The notes under the pieces were generated by a model, which was given only the letters and a program-made list of their open reading frames with translations, did no database searches and was not told the origin of the DNA. Of a DNA stretch of 64,000 nucleotides, positions 27,677 through 36,583 are shown one piece after another. This DNA is from Myxococcota bacterium. GTDB taxonomy: Bacteria > Myxococcota_A > Bradymonadia > UBA7976 > UBA1532. A program made the translations under genes and the position numbers. The stretch's first letter is position 1. The number at the start of each line of letters is the position of its first letter. Location of the stretch: positions 1 to 64,000 of the forward strand of contig CAUJDF010000029.1 of assembly GCA_963169045.1 (NCBI GenBank). Direction: 5' to 3'.

Positions 27677-29169
27677 GGGATCCCCAACGTGATTTCGAAC
27701 GTGGCGCCGTCGGGCGAGGGGCGCAGGACGAGGTCGCCGCCGTGCAGGCGGGCGAGCTCGCGGGCGATGGTGAGGCCGATGCCGGTGCCGGTGGCGCCCT
27801 CGGTCGAGTCATCGACGCGCTCGAACGGCGCGAACACACGCTCGCGCCACGCCGGCGGGATGCCCGGCCCGCCATCGGCGACGGTGATCGTCGTGCGTCC
27901 GTCGCGCTGGCGCGTGGTCACGTCGAGGCGCCCGCCGGCGGCGGCGTACTTCTCCACGTTGCTCACGAGGTTGCCGAGGATCTGGCCGAGCGCGTCGGCG
28001 TCGACCGGCACGGTGTCCGGCGCGCCGGCGTCGAAGCCCACCGCGATGCCACGGGCGGCGAGCGCGGGGCCGAAGCCTTCGAGCACGTCGCGGACGATGG
28101 CATCCACGACGTGCGGCGCCGGGTGCAGGCGCTCGGCGCGGCGCTGCTGGCGCGCGAACGTGAGCAGGTTGCCGATCAGGCGGCTGAGGCGGCGGCTCTC
28201 GGCGACGATGACGCCGAGGTGGCGCCCGGCGCGCTCGTCCTCGGGGTCGAGGTCCTCGGCGAGCAGCTCGGCGTACAGGCGAATGTTGGTGAGCGGCGTC
28301 TTCAGCTCGTGGGACACGCGGTTGACGAAGCTGACGCGGCGCGCGGCCTCGGAGAGCGCGCGGGCGCTCTCGCGGCCGAAGAAGACGGCGAGGCCGACGA
28401 GGGCGAGGCCGGCGGCGGCGAGGCCGGCCCACAGGTTGAAGTCCACGAGCCCTCCGTCGGCCGGGAAGCGCGCCCACCGGCGCAGGCGCCAGGCGTCGAG
28501 CGGGGCGGCGAGCGCCCGGTCGATCGGCGTGCCGTCCGCGGCGTCGCCCCACGCGTAGAGCACCTCGCCGCGCTCGTCGAGCAGCGCGGTGCGCGCCTCC
28601 TCGTCGGCGGTGGCCGGGAGCGCGGCGATGACGTCGGCGAGCAGCCGCGTCCGGTCGAGCTCGACGCCGACGAGGCGGCCGTCGGCGAGGCGGCGCCAGT
28701 AGAGGAGCTGCAGGCCGCGGCCCCAATACCAGGTCGTCCAACCCGACGCCGTCGGCGCCGTCACGCCCTCGGCCGCGGGCGGGGCGAGCGCGCCGCCGGC
28801 CCACAGCTCGCGCGTGCGCTCGACGAAGGCCTGCTCGGCCTCGCTGCGCTCCCGCGGCGGAAACGCGAGCCTGCCCGACGGGTCGAGCACCAGCGCGTGC
28901 CGGGCGTGGACCTCGCGGCGCAGGCGGGCGCGCAGCGCCTCGGCGTCCTGCGGCACCTCGTCGGTCAGCGCGCGGATGCCGCGCTCCCGCTCGGTCACGA
29001 GGCGCGCGATCGTGCCGTCCACTTCGCGCAGGCGCTCTTCGGCCACCCGCGTGATCTGCCGGCGCACGCCCTCGGCCTGGTCGCGCGCGAGGCGCACCCC
29101 GACCCAGGCCAGCGCGAGCAGCGGGACCACCGTCAGGAGCACCAGCGCGACGAGGAGCTTCGGTCGCAA
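27673..29169 (-). CDS. Membrane sensor histidine kinase
   Basis: About 498 residues. Start taken at TTG 29169, five bases after the VWA gene stop, because it places the first membrane helix (LLVALVLLTVVPLLALAWVG) at the N-terminus; no ribosome site is visible and coupling is likely. A ~220-residue periplasmic sensor region (TTWYWGRGLQLLYW) lies between that helix and a second at ~247-264 (AGLAAAGLALVGLAVFF). The HisKA motif is VSHELKTPLTNIRLYAE, with the phospho-His at about 287. The ATPase has NLVSNVEKYA, VADGGPGIP and GTGIGLTIA. Complete orthodox kinase; signal unknown. Confidence 0.94.
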   Translation of the reverse strand: MRPKLLVALVLLTVVPLLALAWVGVRLARDQAEGVRRQITRVAEERLREVDGTIARLVTERERGIRALTDEVPQDAEALRARLRREVHARHALVLDPSGRLAFPPRERSEAEQAFVERTRELWAGGALAPPAAEGVTAPTASGWTTWYWGRGLQLLYWRRLADGRLVGVELDRTRLLADVIAALPATADEEARTALLDERGEVLYAWGDAADGTPIDRALAAPLDAWRLRRWARFPADGGLVDFNLWAGLAAAGLALVGLAVFFGRESARALSEAARRVSFVNRVSHELKTPLTNIRLYAELLAEDLDPEDERAGRHLGVIVAESRRLSRLIGNLLTFARQQRRAERLHPAPHVVDAIVRDVLEGFGPALAARGIAVGFDAGAPDTVPVDADALGQILGNLVSNVEKYAAAGGRLDVTTRQRDGRTTITVADGGPGIPPAWRERVFAPFERVDDSTEGATGTGIGLTIARELARLHGGDLVLRPSPDGATFEITLGIP

Positions 29170-29174
29170 GGCGG

Positions 29175-30479
29175 TCAGTACATCTGCTGCATGTCGAGCT
29201 CGATCTGGCGCTTGCGCATCGTCTTGCGCTGCTTGTTCCAGTCCTTGGACTCGAGATTCTGGGCGTCCTGGACGTTGGACTGGCCGAGCTGCTTCAGCGC
29301 CGGCGCCCGGTAGCGCGCGGAGTTCTCGTCGAGCCACGCCGCGTTCTTGCGCAGCAGGTCGCGCGCCTCTTCGACCCGACCCTGGTCGCGCAGCGACAGC
29401 GCCATCTCGTTCTGGTCGTTGGCGACGAGCTGCACCGCCGACACGATGACCTCGCGGTGCGCGCGCGCCTCCACGAGCGCCGGATCGGTCGTGTACTCGG
29501 CGCGCACGACCGCCTGTTGCTGCTCGGTGGCGCGCGTCGCCATGTTGCCGTAGCTCACGTCCACCTGGGCGACGTCGCGCGAGGTGTGCGGCTGGCCCGC
29601 GGGCAGCTCCACCTCGATCAGGACGAACTGCTCCTGGCGGCCGTACACCTGGTTGAGACTCGTGCGCACGTCGCTGCCGGTGATGTCGGCGCTGCGCCCG
29701 AGCACGCGCACCGGCCGCACGCCCTCCGCGCAGCGGATGTGCAGGTGGACGTCCTGCGCGACCACGGCGACGGCGGTGCCGAGCTCGAGGTCGAAGAAGC
29801 GCGCCAGATCGGACGCGTCCTCGATGAAGGCGTGGTTGCCGTCGCTCCGGCGGGCCAGCTCGACCATGAGGTCCTCATTGTAGTCGAGGCCCAGGCCGAA
29901 GGTCGTGACCGAGATGCCCTCGCGGCCGAGCGACGCGCCGAGCGCCGAGAGGTCGCCGGGCGACGACGGGCCCACGTTGGCGAGGCCGTCCGACAGCAGG
30001 ATCACGCGGTTCACGCGCTGCCGGTCGGCGAACTTGCGCACCTCCTCGGCGCCCTTCGACACGCCGGCGAACAGGGCGGTGTCGCCGCCGGCCGAGATGC
30101 CCTGGATGCCGGCGCGCAGCGTCGACTGGTCCGAGGCCTTGGTGGCCGGGACGACGACGCGCACCGTCGTGTCGTAGGCCACGATCGACACGATGTCGTC
30201 GGGGCGCAGGCGCGCGACGGCGTGCAGCGCCGCCTCCTTCGCCCGCGCCAGCTTGTGGCCGGACATCGAGCCCGACTTGTCGAGCACGATCGCCACGTTG
30301 AGCGGCGGCCGCGGCCCCGCGGTGCCGAGCCCCGTCAGCCCCACCTTGAGCCACGCCGGCTGCTTCAGCCCGGCCACCACCACCGGCGTCCCGAGCCGCG
30401 CGTCCAGCACGACCGCCTGTTGCGCGCACGCCGTTCCCGCGAACAGCAGCAGTGACAACGCCACGAAAACCTTGCGCAT
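29175..30479 (-). CDS. Exported von Willebrand factor A domain protein
   Basis: A 434-residue protein with signal peptide (VFVALSLLLFAGTACAQQ). The N-terminal domain holds an Ig-like strand set, then a VWA domain (~60-240) with an intact MIDAS metal site: DKSGSMSG, a Thr in GDTALFAG and Asp in LLSDGLANVG. The C-terminal ~190 residues are charged and helical (EEARDLLRKNAAWLDENSAR), resembling YfbK-type VWA proteins. GGAGGTGG precedes the ATG at 30479. It is the first gene of an operon with a sensor kinase and a regulator, so it may present a ligand or be a regulated target. Confidence 0.92.
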   Translation of the reverse strand: MRKVFVALSLLLFAGTACAQQAVVLDARLGTPVVVAGLKQPAWLKVGLTGLGTAGPRPPLNVAIVLDKSGSMSGHKLARAKEAALHAVARLRPDDIVSIVAYDTTVRVVVPATKASDQSTLRAGIQGISAGGDTALFAGVSKGAEEVRKFADRQRVNRVILLSDGLANVGPSSPGDLSALGASLGREGISVTTFGLGLDYNEDLMVELARRSDGNHAFIEDASDLARFFDLELGTAVAVVAQDVHLHIRCAEGVRPVRVLGRSADITGSDVRTSLNQVYGRQEQFVLIEVELPAGQPHTSRDVAQVDVSYGNMATRATEQQQAVVRAEYTTDPALVEARAHREVIVSAVQLVANDQNEMALSLRDQGRVEEARDLLRKNAAWLDENSARYRAPALKQLGQSNVQDAQNLESKDWNKQRKTMRKRQIELDMQQMY

Positions 30480-30633
30480 GATCCACCTCCGTTGCCGCCT
30501 CGACGTTAGGCGGCGCCGGCGGAGGAAGGGTCAGCGCACCCTCACGAATTTGTAAAAGAATCGTGCGCGGCGCGATCAGCGCGCGGTGGAGGCGGCCGGG
30601 CGCCGTGGGTCGCGACCGATCGACCGTGGCGGG

Positions 30634-31989
30634 TCAGGCGCGCAGCAGGGCGCCGATGGCGGGGACACGCAGGTCCGGGGCGTCGCCGACGCCCACCTCG
30701 TCGAAGAGCGTCTGCAGGACGTGCTCGGGCCTCAGGACCTCGCCCTCGGGCGTCGGCTCGCCCGTCCGCAGGTCGACGGCGGTCGGGCCCATGCCGACGT
30801 CGGTGGAGCGGCCGATGACCTGCCCGCCGCGCACGTTGCCGCCGATGACGAAGCTGGCGTTGGTGAGCGAGTGGTCGCGGCCGCCGCGGTCGTTGAGCAT
30901 CGCGGTGCGGCTGAACTCGCTGAAGCCGACGATGACCGTGTGGTCGAGCCACGAGGTGCCGGTGCCGCGGTACTCGCGGCGCGCCAGATCGCTGACGAGA
31001 CGGGAAACGGCATTGAATCCGCGCATCTGGCGCGGTCCCTGGTCGGTGGACCACTCGGTGAAGTGGGTGTCGAGGCCGCTCGCGACCTCGATGCTGACGC
31101 AGCGGGAGACGCCGCCGGTGATCGCCTGCGCGGCGAAGGCGGCGTGGACCTCGGGCGTGCGCAGGTCGTTGGTGATGCCGTAGTGGTCGCGCAAGGCCGC
31201 CATGGCGTCGGTGCGCGCGGCGAAGTCGAAGAGGCGGTCGTAGCCGCCGCTCACCATGTCGAGGACCTTGCGGCGGGCGGCTTCGGCGGCGCGCCAGAGC
31301 GGCGACTGGCGCGCGCCCTCGCAGTCGGCGGTCTCGGCGAGCGTCTCGCCCACCTGTCGGCGCACGCCGTCCGGGAGGAGCGGCTGCGACGGGCGCAGCG
31401 CGCGCAGCAGATCGGCGACGCTGTCGACCTGCAGGGCGCTGGCGAAGTGGGGCAGGTCGCGGTTGTACGACTCGACGCGCAGCGCGAGGTTCGGGATGGG
31501 CGCGCGCTCGCCGAGGTGAGACGCGAGCCACGTGGCGCCCGAGGAGCCGCGCGCCTGCAGGCCGCTCGGCGGCTTGCCGGTGAGGAAGCGGCGGCGGCCG
31601 ACCTCGTGGGTGAGCGTGTCCATGCTCATGCCGCGGATGACGGCGAGGCGGTCCACGTGCTGGGCGAGCTCGCCGATGTACGGGCCGAAGGTGATGCCCG
31701 CGGGCGTCTCGACGAGGCGCCCGTCGCTGCCCTGCAGCTGGTCGTAGCCCGGCTGGATGCGCGTCGTGCGCAGGTTGCCCTCGTTGAAGCGCCGCGGGTC
31801 GCGCGGGTCGAGGCCCAGCAGGATGTCCCAGCCGCCGTTGAAGTAGCAGAAGACGTAGTGGCGTTCGGGCGCGTCCGGCTGCACCGCCTGCGCGTTCGCG
31901 AGGCGGGCGAGCGAGGAGAGGCCGCCGAACGAGGCGAGGCCGCCGCCGGCGACGAGGATGCCCCGCAGGAAGTCGCGTCGGGTCTGCAT
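30634..31989 (-). CDS. Tat-exported DUF1501 protein
   Basis: A 451-residue protein starting MQTRRDFLRGILVAGGGL, a twin-arginine signal. The body matches the DUF1501 (sulfatase-like, alkaline-phosphatase-fold) family: HYVFCYFNGGWDILLGLDPR, IGELAQHVDRLAVIRGM, a central GLDTHFTEWSTDQG and the end motif TVIVGFSEFSRTAMLNDRGG followed by RDHSLTNASFVIGG. Catalytic activity is unproven for the family. GAGGGGAC lies upstream of the ATG at 31989. It is the last gene of a four-gene operon with two cytochrome-containing exported proteins; DUF1501 genes normally accompany such partners. Confidence 0.93.
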   Translation of the reverse strand: MQTRRDFLRGILVAGGGLASFGGLSSLARLANAQAVQPDAPERHYVFCYFNGGWDILLGLDPRDPRRFNEGNLRTTRIQPGYDQLQGSDGRLVETPAGITFGPYIGELAQHVDRLAVIRGMSMDTLTHEVGRRRFLTGKPPSGLQARGSSGATWLASHLGERAPIPNLALRVESYNRDLPHFASALQVDSVADLLRALRPSQPLLPDGVRRQVGETLAETADCEGARQSPLWRAAEAARRKVLDMVSGGYDRLFDFAARTDAMAALRDHYGITNDLRTPEVHAAFAAQAITGGVSRCVSIEVASGLDTHFTEWSTDQGPRQMRGFNAVSRLVSDLARREYRGTGTSWLDHTVIVGFSEFSRTAMLNDRGGRDHSLTNASFVIGGNVRGGQVIGRSTDVGMGPTAVDLRTGEPTPEGEVLRPEHVLQTLFDEVGVGDAPDLRVPAIGALLRA

Positions 31990-31999
31990 CGGCGTCCCC

Positions 32000-32971
32000 T
32001 CAGTACGAGTAGAAATCGGGGTGGGAGAACAGGCCGACGCAGACCGCGTTCCAGCCGAGGAGCGGGTCGCCGCCGACGAAGGCGGCGGAGCGGAACAGCC
32101 AGCGCCACGGGGCGAGCGTCGGGCCCGCGGCCTCCTCGGGGACGAGGCGCCCGTGGAAGCGCGCGAGCAGGCGGCGCAGGTTGGCGTCGACGGCCTCCGG
32201 CGCGAAGTCGTAGTCGTCGTCGGGGCCGACGTCGTGCAGGAGCACGGCCGTGCCCGCGGCGACATCGCGCTCGATCACGCGGGCGCAGACGGCGCGCGCC
32301 GCGTCGTCCAGGAACTTCAGGAACAGCGCCGAGGGCTCGAGGTTCTCGGTGGTGATCTGGATGTAGTCGGGCTTGCCGAGCGTGGCGGCGAGCTCGACGA
32401 AGAGGTTCACGTCGACGTTGCCCCGGCGCTCCGTCCAGCCGATGCCGTCGCTGACCTGGCGCATGGCGGCGTCGAGCTGGTCGAGGTTCATGCGGCGGCG
32501 GGCGCGGGGCGCGGGCTCGTGCGCCGGCGCGGGGGCCGGCGCGGGGGCCAGGTCGGCGGGGGCGCCGGGGTCGACCTCGACGACGACCGGCGGGCGGGGC
32601 GGCGCGGCGTCCGCGGCGCCGGCGTCGGCCTCCTCGGGCGGTCGCGCGCTGCAGTCACCGCCGGGGGGCGCCTCCGTCCCGGGACCGCAGGGCGCGGCGG
32701 CGTCGGGGACCGGGGCGGCGTCGGGCGCGGGGGCCGCGGCGTCGGGGGCGGCGGTGGCCGCGTCGGGCGCGGGGGCCGCGGCGTCGGGGGCGGCGGTGGC
32801 CGCGTCGGTCGCAGGGGCCGCGGCGTCGGGGGCGGCGACCGCGCCGTCGGGCGGGCTCGGCGCCGCCAGGTTCGCGGCGTCGGCCGACCGGTTGCCGGCG
32901 AGCTCCGGCCGGCGGCCCTCTTCGCAGGCGGCGAGCGCCAGGGCGGCGAACAGCAGGGCGCGGCGGTTCAT
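32000..32971 (-). CDS. Lipoprotein with Asp-Ala-Pro linker and 13-residue Cys motif
   Basis: A 323-residue exported protein. Lipobox LALAAC (Cys16), then an Asp-Ala-Ala/Ala-Pro linker to about residue 95. A short Cys pair CGPGTEAPPGGDC (95-107) follows, then a Pro-rich spacer and a ~165-residue helical domain (MNLDQLDAAMRQVSDGIGW to the C-terminus). Its phrase ALFLKFLDDAARAVCARVI and WLFRSAAFVGGDPLLGW resemble the accessory lipoproteins encoded beside DUF1501 genes. GGAGGGTCC precedes the ATG, which overlaps the upstream stop (ATGA). The next gene starts 11 bases after its stop. No enzymatic motif recognised. Confidence 0.87.
   Translation of the reverse strand: MNRRALLFAALALAACEEGRRPELAGNRSADAANLAAPSPPDGAVAAPDAAAPATDAATAAPDAAAPAPDAATAAPDAAAPAPDAAPVPDAAAPCGPGTEAPPGGDCSARPPEEADAGAADAAPPRPPVVVEVDPGAPADLAPAPAPAPAHEPAPRARRRMNLDQLDAAMRQVSDGIGWTERRGNVDVNLFVELAATLGKPDYIQITTENLEPSALFLKFLDDAARAVCARVIERDVAAGTAVLLHDVGPDDDYDFAPEAVDANLRRLLARFHGRLVPEEAAGPTLAPWRWLFRSAAFVGGDPLLGWNAVCVGLFSHPDFYSY
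32700..32835 (-). repeat. Coding tandem repeat (~42-bp unit, Asp-Ala-Pro linker)
   Basis: Near-identical ~42-base units encode PDAAAPAPDAATAA repeats in the linker of the lipoprotein gene at 32000-32971. The nucleotide identity between units is high, so the linker length may vary between strains. Confidence 0.7.
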
Positions 32972-34521
32972 CGGACCCTCCGGTAGCGCGCGTCGGTGAC
33001 GATGGCGCGCACCAGCCAGCGGTAGCGGTACCCGTGGGCGACGAAGCCGCGCGCGAGCTCGTCGAGCCACGCGCGGTCGTCGGCGCCGGTCACGTCGCGG
33101 CCGAGGAGCCACTCGGCGGCGCGGCGCGCGATGCAGGCGGGCAGGCGCCCGTCGGCGACGGCGGTGAGCGCGAGCAGGCGCGGGCCGCGCTCCACGTGGC
33201 GCACGTGGTCCTCGCGGCGGAACTCGTAGGCGCGGAGCATCCCGAGGAACGGCTCTTCGGCTTCGCTGAGCGCCCGGGTGACGTAGAAGTCGCGGCACTC
33301 GGCGCTGCAGGCGGTGCCGCGCAGGGCGCAGAGGCGGCAGTCCTCGCGCTGCGGCGGGAAGCGCGCCGGATCGAGCCAGGCGAAGCCCTGCTCCGCCCAG
33401 CGGCCCCAGTGCGCGGCGGCCGGCTCGAGCAGCGCGTGGCAGTACTTGCAGCCGGCGCGCGCCTGCAGGTCGGGGTCGAGCGCGCTCGCCTCGTCGGCGA
33501 CGGGCAGACCACCGTCCGGCGGCTGGAAGGGGCTGCACAGGAAGGCGTCGAAGAAGCGGTTGGCGCGGGCGCGGTTCGTCTGGAAGCGCAGCAGCCAGGC
33601 CGGGCGCGTGAGCAGGCCGGCGTGCTCGGCCGGCAGCGCGATCTCGACCCAGCGGTCGCGGTCCGTGAAGGCCAGGTCCGGCAGACGGCGCGCGTCGAGC
33701 GGCGCCGGCTCGAACGCGAAGCCGCGCGGCAGGCCCGTCTGGTACTTATAGAAGTACGTGAGCGGCCCGTTGACGAGCTCGCGGCGCGTCTCGAAGAGCT
33801 CGGTGTACGGGCGGTCCTCGCGGACGAGCGCATACAGGACGCGGTCGACCGATTCGCCGAGCGCCTCGACGACCGGGCGGTGGCTGGCGCCGCTGAAGCA
33901 CCAGCGCAGGTCCGGACCGCAACCGCACGCGGCGTCGGCGTGGCCGGCGAGCGTGCCGCAGTCGGTGCCGGTCGGCGAGACCTCGTTCGCCTGGGCGTCG
34001 AAGGCGCAGACGCGCAGCGTGAGCGCGGGATCCCAGTACGGCCGCACCTCCACCCAGCCCTCGCGCCGGGCGCCGTCCTCGCCGGCGCGCGTCAGGATGC
34101 GGCCGTCGTCGCCGAAGCGCGCCGGCTCGTCGAGGCACGGCACGATCTGCCCGCGGTACATGCGCGCGAGGTTGCGCCGGAAGTACACGCCCCCGTTGCG
34201 CTCGAGGCCCGAGTTGACGGCCAGCAGCGACAGGTTGGTGAGGTTGTTCCACAGCAGGGCGCGGTGGCGGCGCACGACCTGCCCGGCGAACGCGTCGGTG
34301 TCGAGCCACGCGTCGACGAAGGCCTCGATCGTGCCCTCCGCGTCGTCGTCGAGCGCCGCGAGCTCGTCCGCGGTGGGCAGGGTGCCGCGCAGGTCGAGGC
34401 TGAGCGCGCGCAGGTGGCGCTGCGGGTCGAGCTCGACGGCGTCGGGCGGGCAGCGCTCGGCCTCCTCTGCGGCGGCGGGGCCGGCGAGCAGGAGCGGGAG
34501 GAGGAGGGTGGGGCGAATCAT
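32968..34521 (-). CDS. Secreted single-CxxCH cytochrome-like protein (DUF1588-like), operon partner of DUF1501
   Basis: A 517-residue protein with signal peptide (MIRPTLLLPLLLAGPAAAEE). Early text LRALSLDLRGTLPTADELAA and TDAFAGQVVRRHRALLWNNL follows the pattern of DUF1549/DUF1588 proteins of Planctomycetota and Myxococcota. A later segment RANRFFDAFLCSPFQPPDGG precedes a single heme site CKYCH and LLEPAAAHWGRWAEQG. Cys pairs elsewhere (CGCG, CRLC) may form disulfides. Both ends overlap neighbours by ATGA, so expression is tightly linked. Role unknown; a surface redox or polymer-processing complex with DUF1501 is the usual guess. Confidence 0.83.
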   Translation of the reverse strand: MIRPTLLLPLLLAGPAAAEEAERCPPDAVELDPQRHLRALSLDLRGTLPTADELAALDDDAEGTIEAFVDAWLDTDAFAGQVVRRHRALLWNNLTNLSLLAVNSGLERNGGVYFRRNLARMYRGQIVPCLDEPARFGDDGRILTRAGEDGARREGWVEVRPYWDPALTLRVCAFDAQANEVSPTGTDCGTLAGHADAACGCGPDLRWCFSGASHRPVVEALGESVDRVLYALVREDRPYTELFETRRELVNGPLTYFYKYQTGLPRGFAFEPAPLDARRLPDLAFTDRDRWVEIALPAEHAGLLTRPAWLLRFQTNRARANRFFDAFLCSPFQPPDGGLPVADEASALDPDLQARAGCKYCHALLEPAAAHWGRWAEQGFAWLDPARFPPQREDCRLCALRGTACSAECRDFYVTRALSEAEEPFLGMLRAYEFRREDHVRHVERGPRLLALTAVADGRLPACIARRAAEWLLGRDVTGADDRAWLDELARGFVAHGYRYRWLVRAIVTDARYRRVR

Positions 34522-36251
34522 GGCCACGACTCCGGGAAGCCCGCGGCGCGCCAGGCTTCGATGCGGTCGATGTCTGCGGCTCCGAGGGGCGGGTTCGGCG
34601 CGAGCGGCATGCGGCGGGCGCGCACGGCCGCCAGGATGCGGTCGATCTCGGCGCGCCAGGACGCGGACGTCTCGAGTCGGTGCGCGTACCCGCGGGGACC
34701 GTGGCACGCGTCGCAGTGGGCCGCATAGAGGGGCTGGACGTCGGCCTCCCAGGTGGGCGGCCCGACGAGGCGGACGCTGAAGCGGCGGCGGGCGCGCGCA
34801 CGCTCGCCGTCGCGCCAGGTGACCGCGATCTCGAGCGCATGGGGACCGTCGCCGAGCGCGGCCGGGTCGAGCGCCCATGTCCAGCCGGCGGCGAGCGCGA
34901 AGGGCGCGGCGCCGTCGAGCGAGAGGGTGACGGCGTCGACGTTCTCCGGCTCGGAGGGCCGCACCTCGAGGACGGCGGCGGCGGCGAGCGCCTCGCCGTC
35001 GCGCACGCCGGCGACGTCGAGGTGGCGGCCTGGATGGACGCGGAAGAGGCCCTCGGGGCTGGCCACGAGCACGGCGCCGCCGGCGTCCGGGGCGAGCGTG
35101 GCGGGCGGGGGGACGCCCTCCACGGGGCGGAAGCGGCCATCGCGGGCCTGCCAGAGGCCGTCCGCGGCCGCGAGCCACAGGTCGGGCACGCCGGGGGCCG
35201 CGGCGAGGTCGCGCACCGCGACCGGGAGGGGGATCGGGTCGGGATCGGCGGCGCGGTACAGCGCGCCGTCGACGACCACCCAGGCCTGGCCGGCGCCGTC
35301 GACGGCGAGGGCGGCGACGGCGCCGGCGCCTTCACGGACCGGCCAGGCGCGCAGGCCGCCGCCCGGGCACGCGTCCGGAGCGCAGTCGGCGATCGCGTAC
35401 ACCGCGTCTCCGGCGGCGACCCAGAGCGCGGCGTCGCTCTCCAGGTGCGGCCCGAGGGCGAAGCGCGCGTCGGCGACGGGCAGGCCGCCGGCGCGGACGG
35501 CGTGGAGCCGGCCGGCGCGCCAGCGGTGCAGGCCGTCGGCGGCGCCGAGCCACAGGTCGCCCTCCGGGTGGGTGCGCAGGGCGACGACGGCGCGGACGTG
35601 GGCATCGAGGGGCGAGCGGACGAGCGCGCCGTCGCGGATCACGAACAGACCGGCGTCGCCGGCGACGAGGTCGACCTCGGGCGCGGCGGCGCGGAGGGCG
35701 CCGGCGTCGCCGCCGAGCGTCTCGGGCGCGGCGCCCTCGCGCGCGACGCGGACGAGGCCGGCGGGCGTGTCGGCGAGGAAGCCGCCGCCGGGGAGCGCGG
35801 CGGCGAAGGCGACCGGGCCGTCGAGGAGGCGCTGCGGCGTCACCGCGCGGGGCGGATCGACGGGCGGCTCGGGCGGCGGCGTTTCGCAGCCGCCACCGGG
35901 CCGCGGTCCGACGCCTGCGGGGCAGGGCGCGGCGTCGGGCGCGGGGGGGGCGGCGTCCGGGACGTCCGGCGCAGCGGCGTCCGCGACTTCGCCGCCGTCG
36001 GAGGTCGCCGCGTCGGCGCCTGCGCGCGGTTGCGCGCCGCAATCCCCGTCGGGGGGCGGCTCCGTTCCGGAACCGCAGGGCGTGGCGTCCGCGTCGGCCT
36101 CGGCGGCGTCCGCGCCGACGTCGGACGCGTCGCCAAACGGCGCCGCGTCGGGGCCGAGCGAGACGGTCTCGGGCGCCCCGCACGCGATCAACAGCGCGAG
36201 CGCGCCCCAGAGGGCGCCCCGTCTCGCGCGCGGTGCACGTGCCCCGACCAT
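34518..36251 (-). CDS. Propeller lipoprotein with C-terminal c-type cytochrome domain
   Basis: A 577-residue lipoprotein: lipobox LLIAC (Cys24), Asp-Ala linker, and two copies of a 13-residue Cys motif, CGSGTEPPPDGDC (59-71) and CPAGVGPRPGGGC (110-122). The middle ~300 residues hold repeated blades such as VVALRTHPEGDLWLGAADGL and DLWLAAADGLWQARDG, like the ligand-reading propellers of two-component sensors. After an Ig-like part, the C-terminus has one heme site CDACH and MPLAPNPPLGAADIDRIEAW, typical of DUF1588-adjacent cytochromes. First gene of a four-gene operon; a candidate promoter lies 174-202 bases upstream. Confidence 0.88.
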   Translation of the reverse strand: MVGARAPRARRGALWGALALLIACGAPETVSLGPDAAPFGDASDVGADAAEADADATPCGSGTEPPPDGDCGAQPRAGADAATSDGGEVADAAAPDVPDAAPPAPDAAPCPAGVGPRPGGGCETPPPEPPVDPPRAVTPQRLLDGPVAFAAALPGGGFLADTPAGLVRVAREGAAPETLGGDAGALRAAAPEVDLVAGDAGLFVIRDGALVRSPLDAHVRAVVALRTHPEGDLWLGAADGLHRWRAGRLHAVRAGGLPVADARFALGPHLESDAALWVAAGDAVYAIADCAPDACPGGGLRAWPVREGAGAVAALAVDGAGQAWVVVDGALYRAADPDPIPLPVAVRDLAAAPGVPDLWLAAADGLWQARDGRFRPVEGVPPPATLAPDAGGAVLVASPEGLFRVHPGRHLDVAGVRDGEALAAAAVLEVRPSEPENVDAVTLSLDGAAPFALAAGWTWALDPAALGDGPHALEIAVTWRDGERARARRRFSVRLVGPPTWEADVQPLYAAHCDACHGPRGYAHRLETSASWRAEIDRILAAVRARRMPLAPNPPLGAADIDRIEAWRAAGFPESWP

Positions 36252-36424
36252 CGGCTCGCTCGCCGTCGCGACGCCCGGTGCTCCCCCCGGCGTCGCAGCG
36301 GAGCTGGTAGGCCCCGCCGAGAAGATGCGAAGGACGCGCGAGCCCCCCTGATGCCCGCGCGCCCGGGCGCGCCCGGCGGGCCGCTCCCCCCCGGGCCGGC
36401 CGCGTCGATTTCGCGCTTGTTGAA

Positions 36425-36453
36425 AGATTACACAAGGCGCGCCACATTGTCAG
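36425..36453 (-). promoter_or_regulatory. Candidate sigma-70-like promoter for the cytochrome/DUF1501 operon
   Basis: The 332-base gap between divergent genes is G+C-rich except here. On the minus strand CTGACA, a 17-base spacer and TAATCT read like -35/-10 boxes. The -35 is five of six, the -10 about three of six. It would give a leader of about 165 bases before the ATG at 36251. I saw nothing else recognisable in 36252-36583. Confidence 0.35.
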
Positions 36454-36583
36454 CAAGTTCGCCACGAGGGGGGCGGCGGCGGTCAGGGGGTGGCCGTCGC
36501 CGGGCCGGCGGACGGGAGCCGTGCCGGGGTCGACGACGCGCAGGGGAGCGGCGGCGGCCGGGGCACGCGCGGAGTGTCGCCCC

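Noticed and set aside
36480-36560. GG-N10-GC pattern upstream of the FG-GAP lipoprotein gene, as a second sigma-54 promoter
   Set aside because: The surrounding bases do not match TGGCAC or TTGCA; chance occurrence is likely in G+C-rich DNA.
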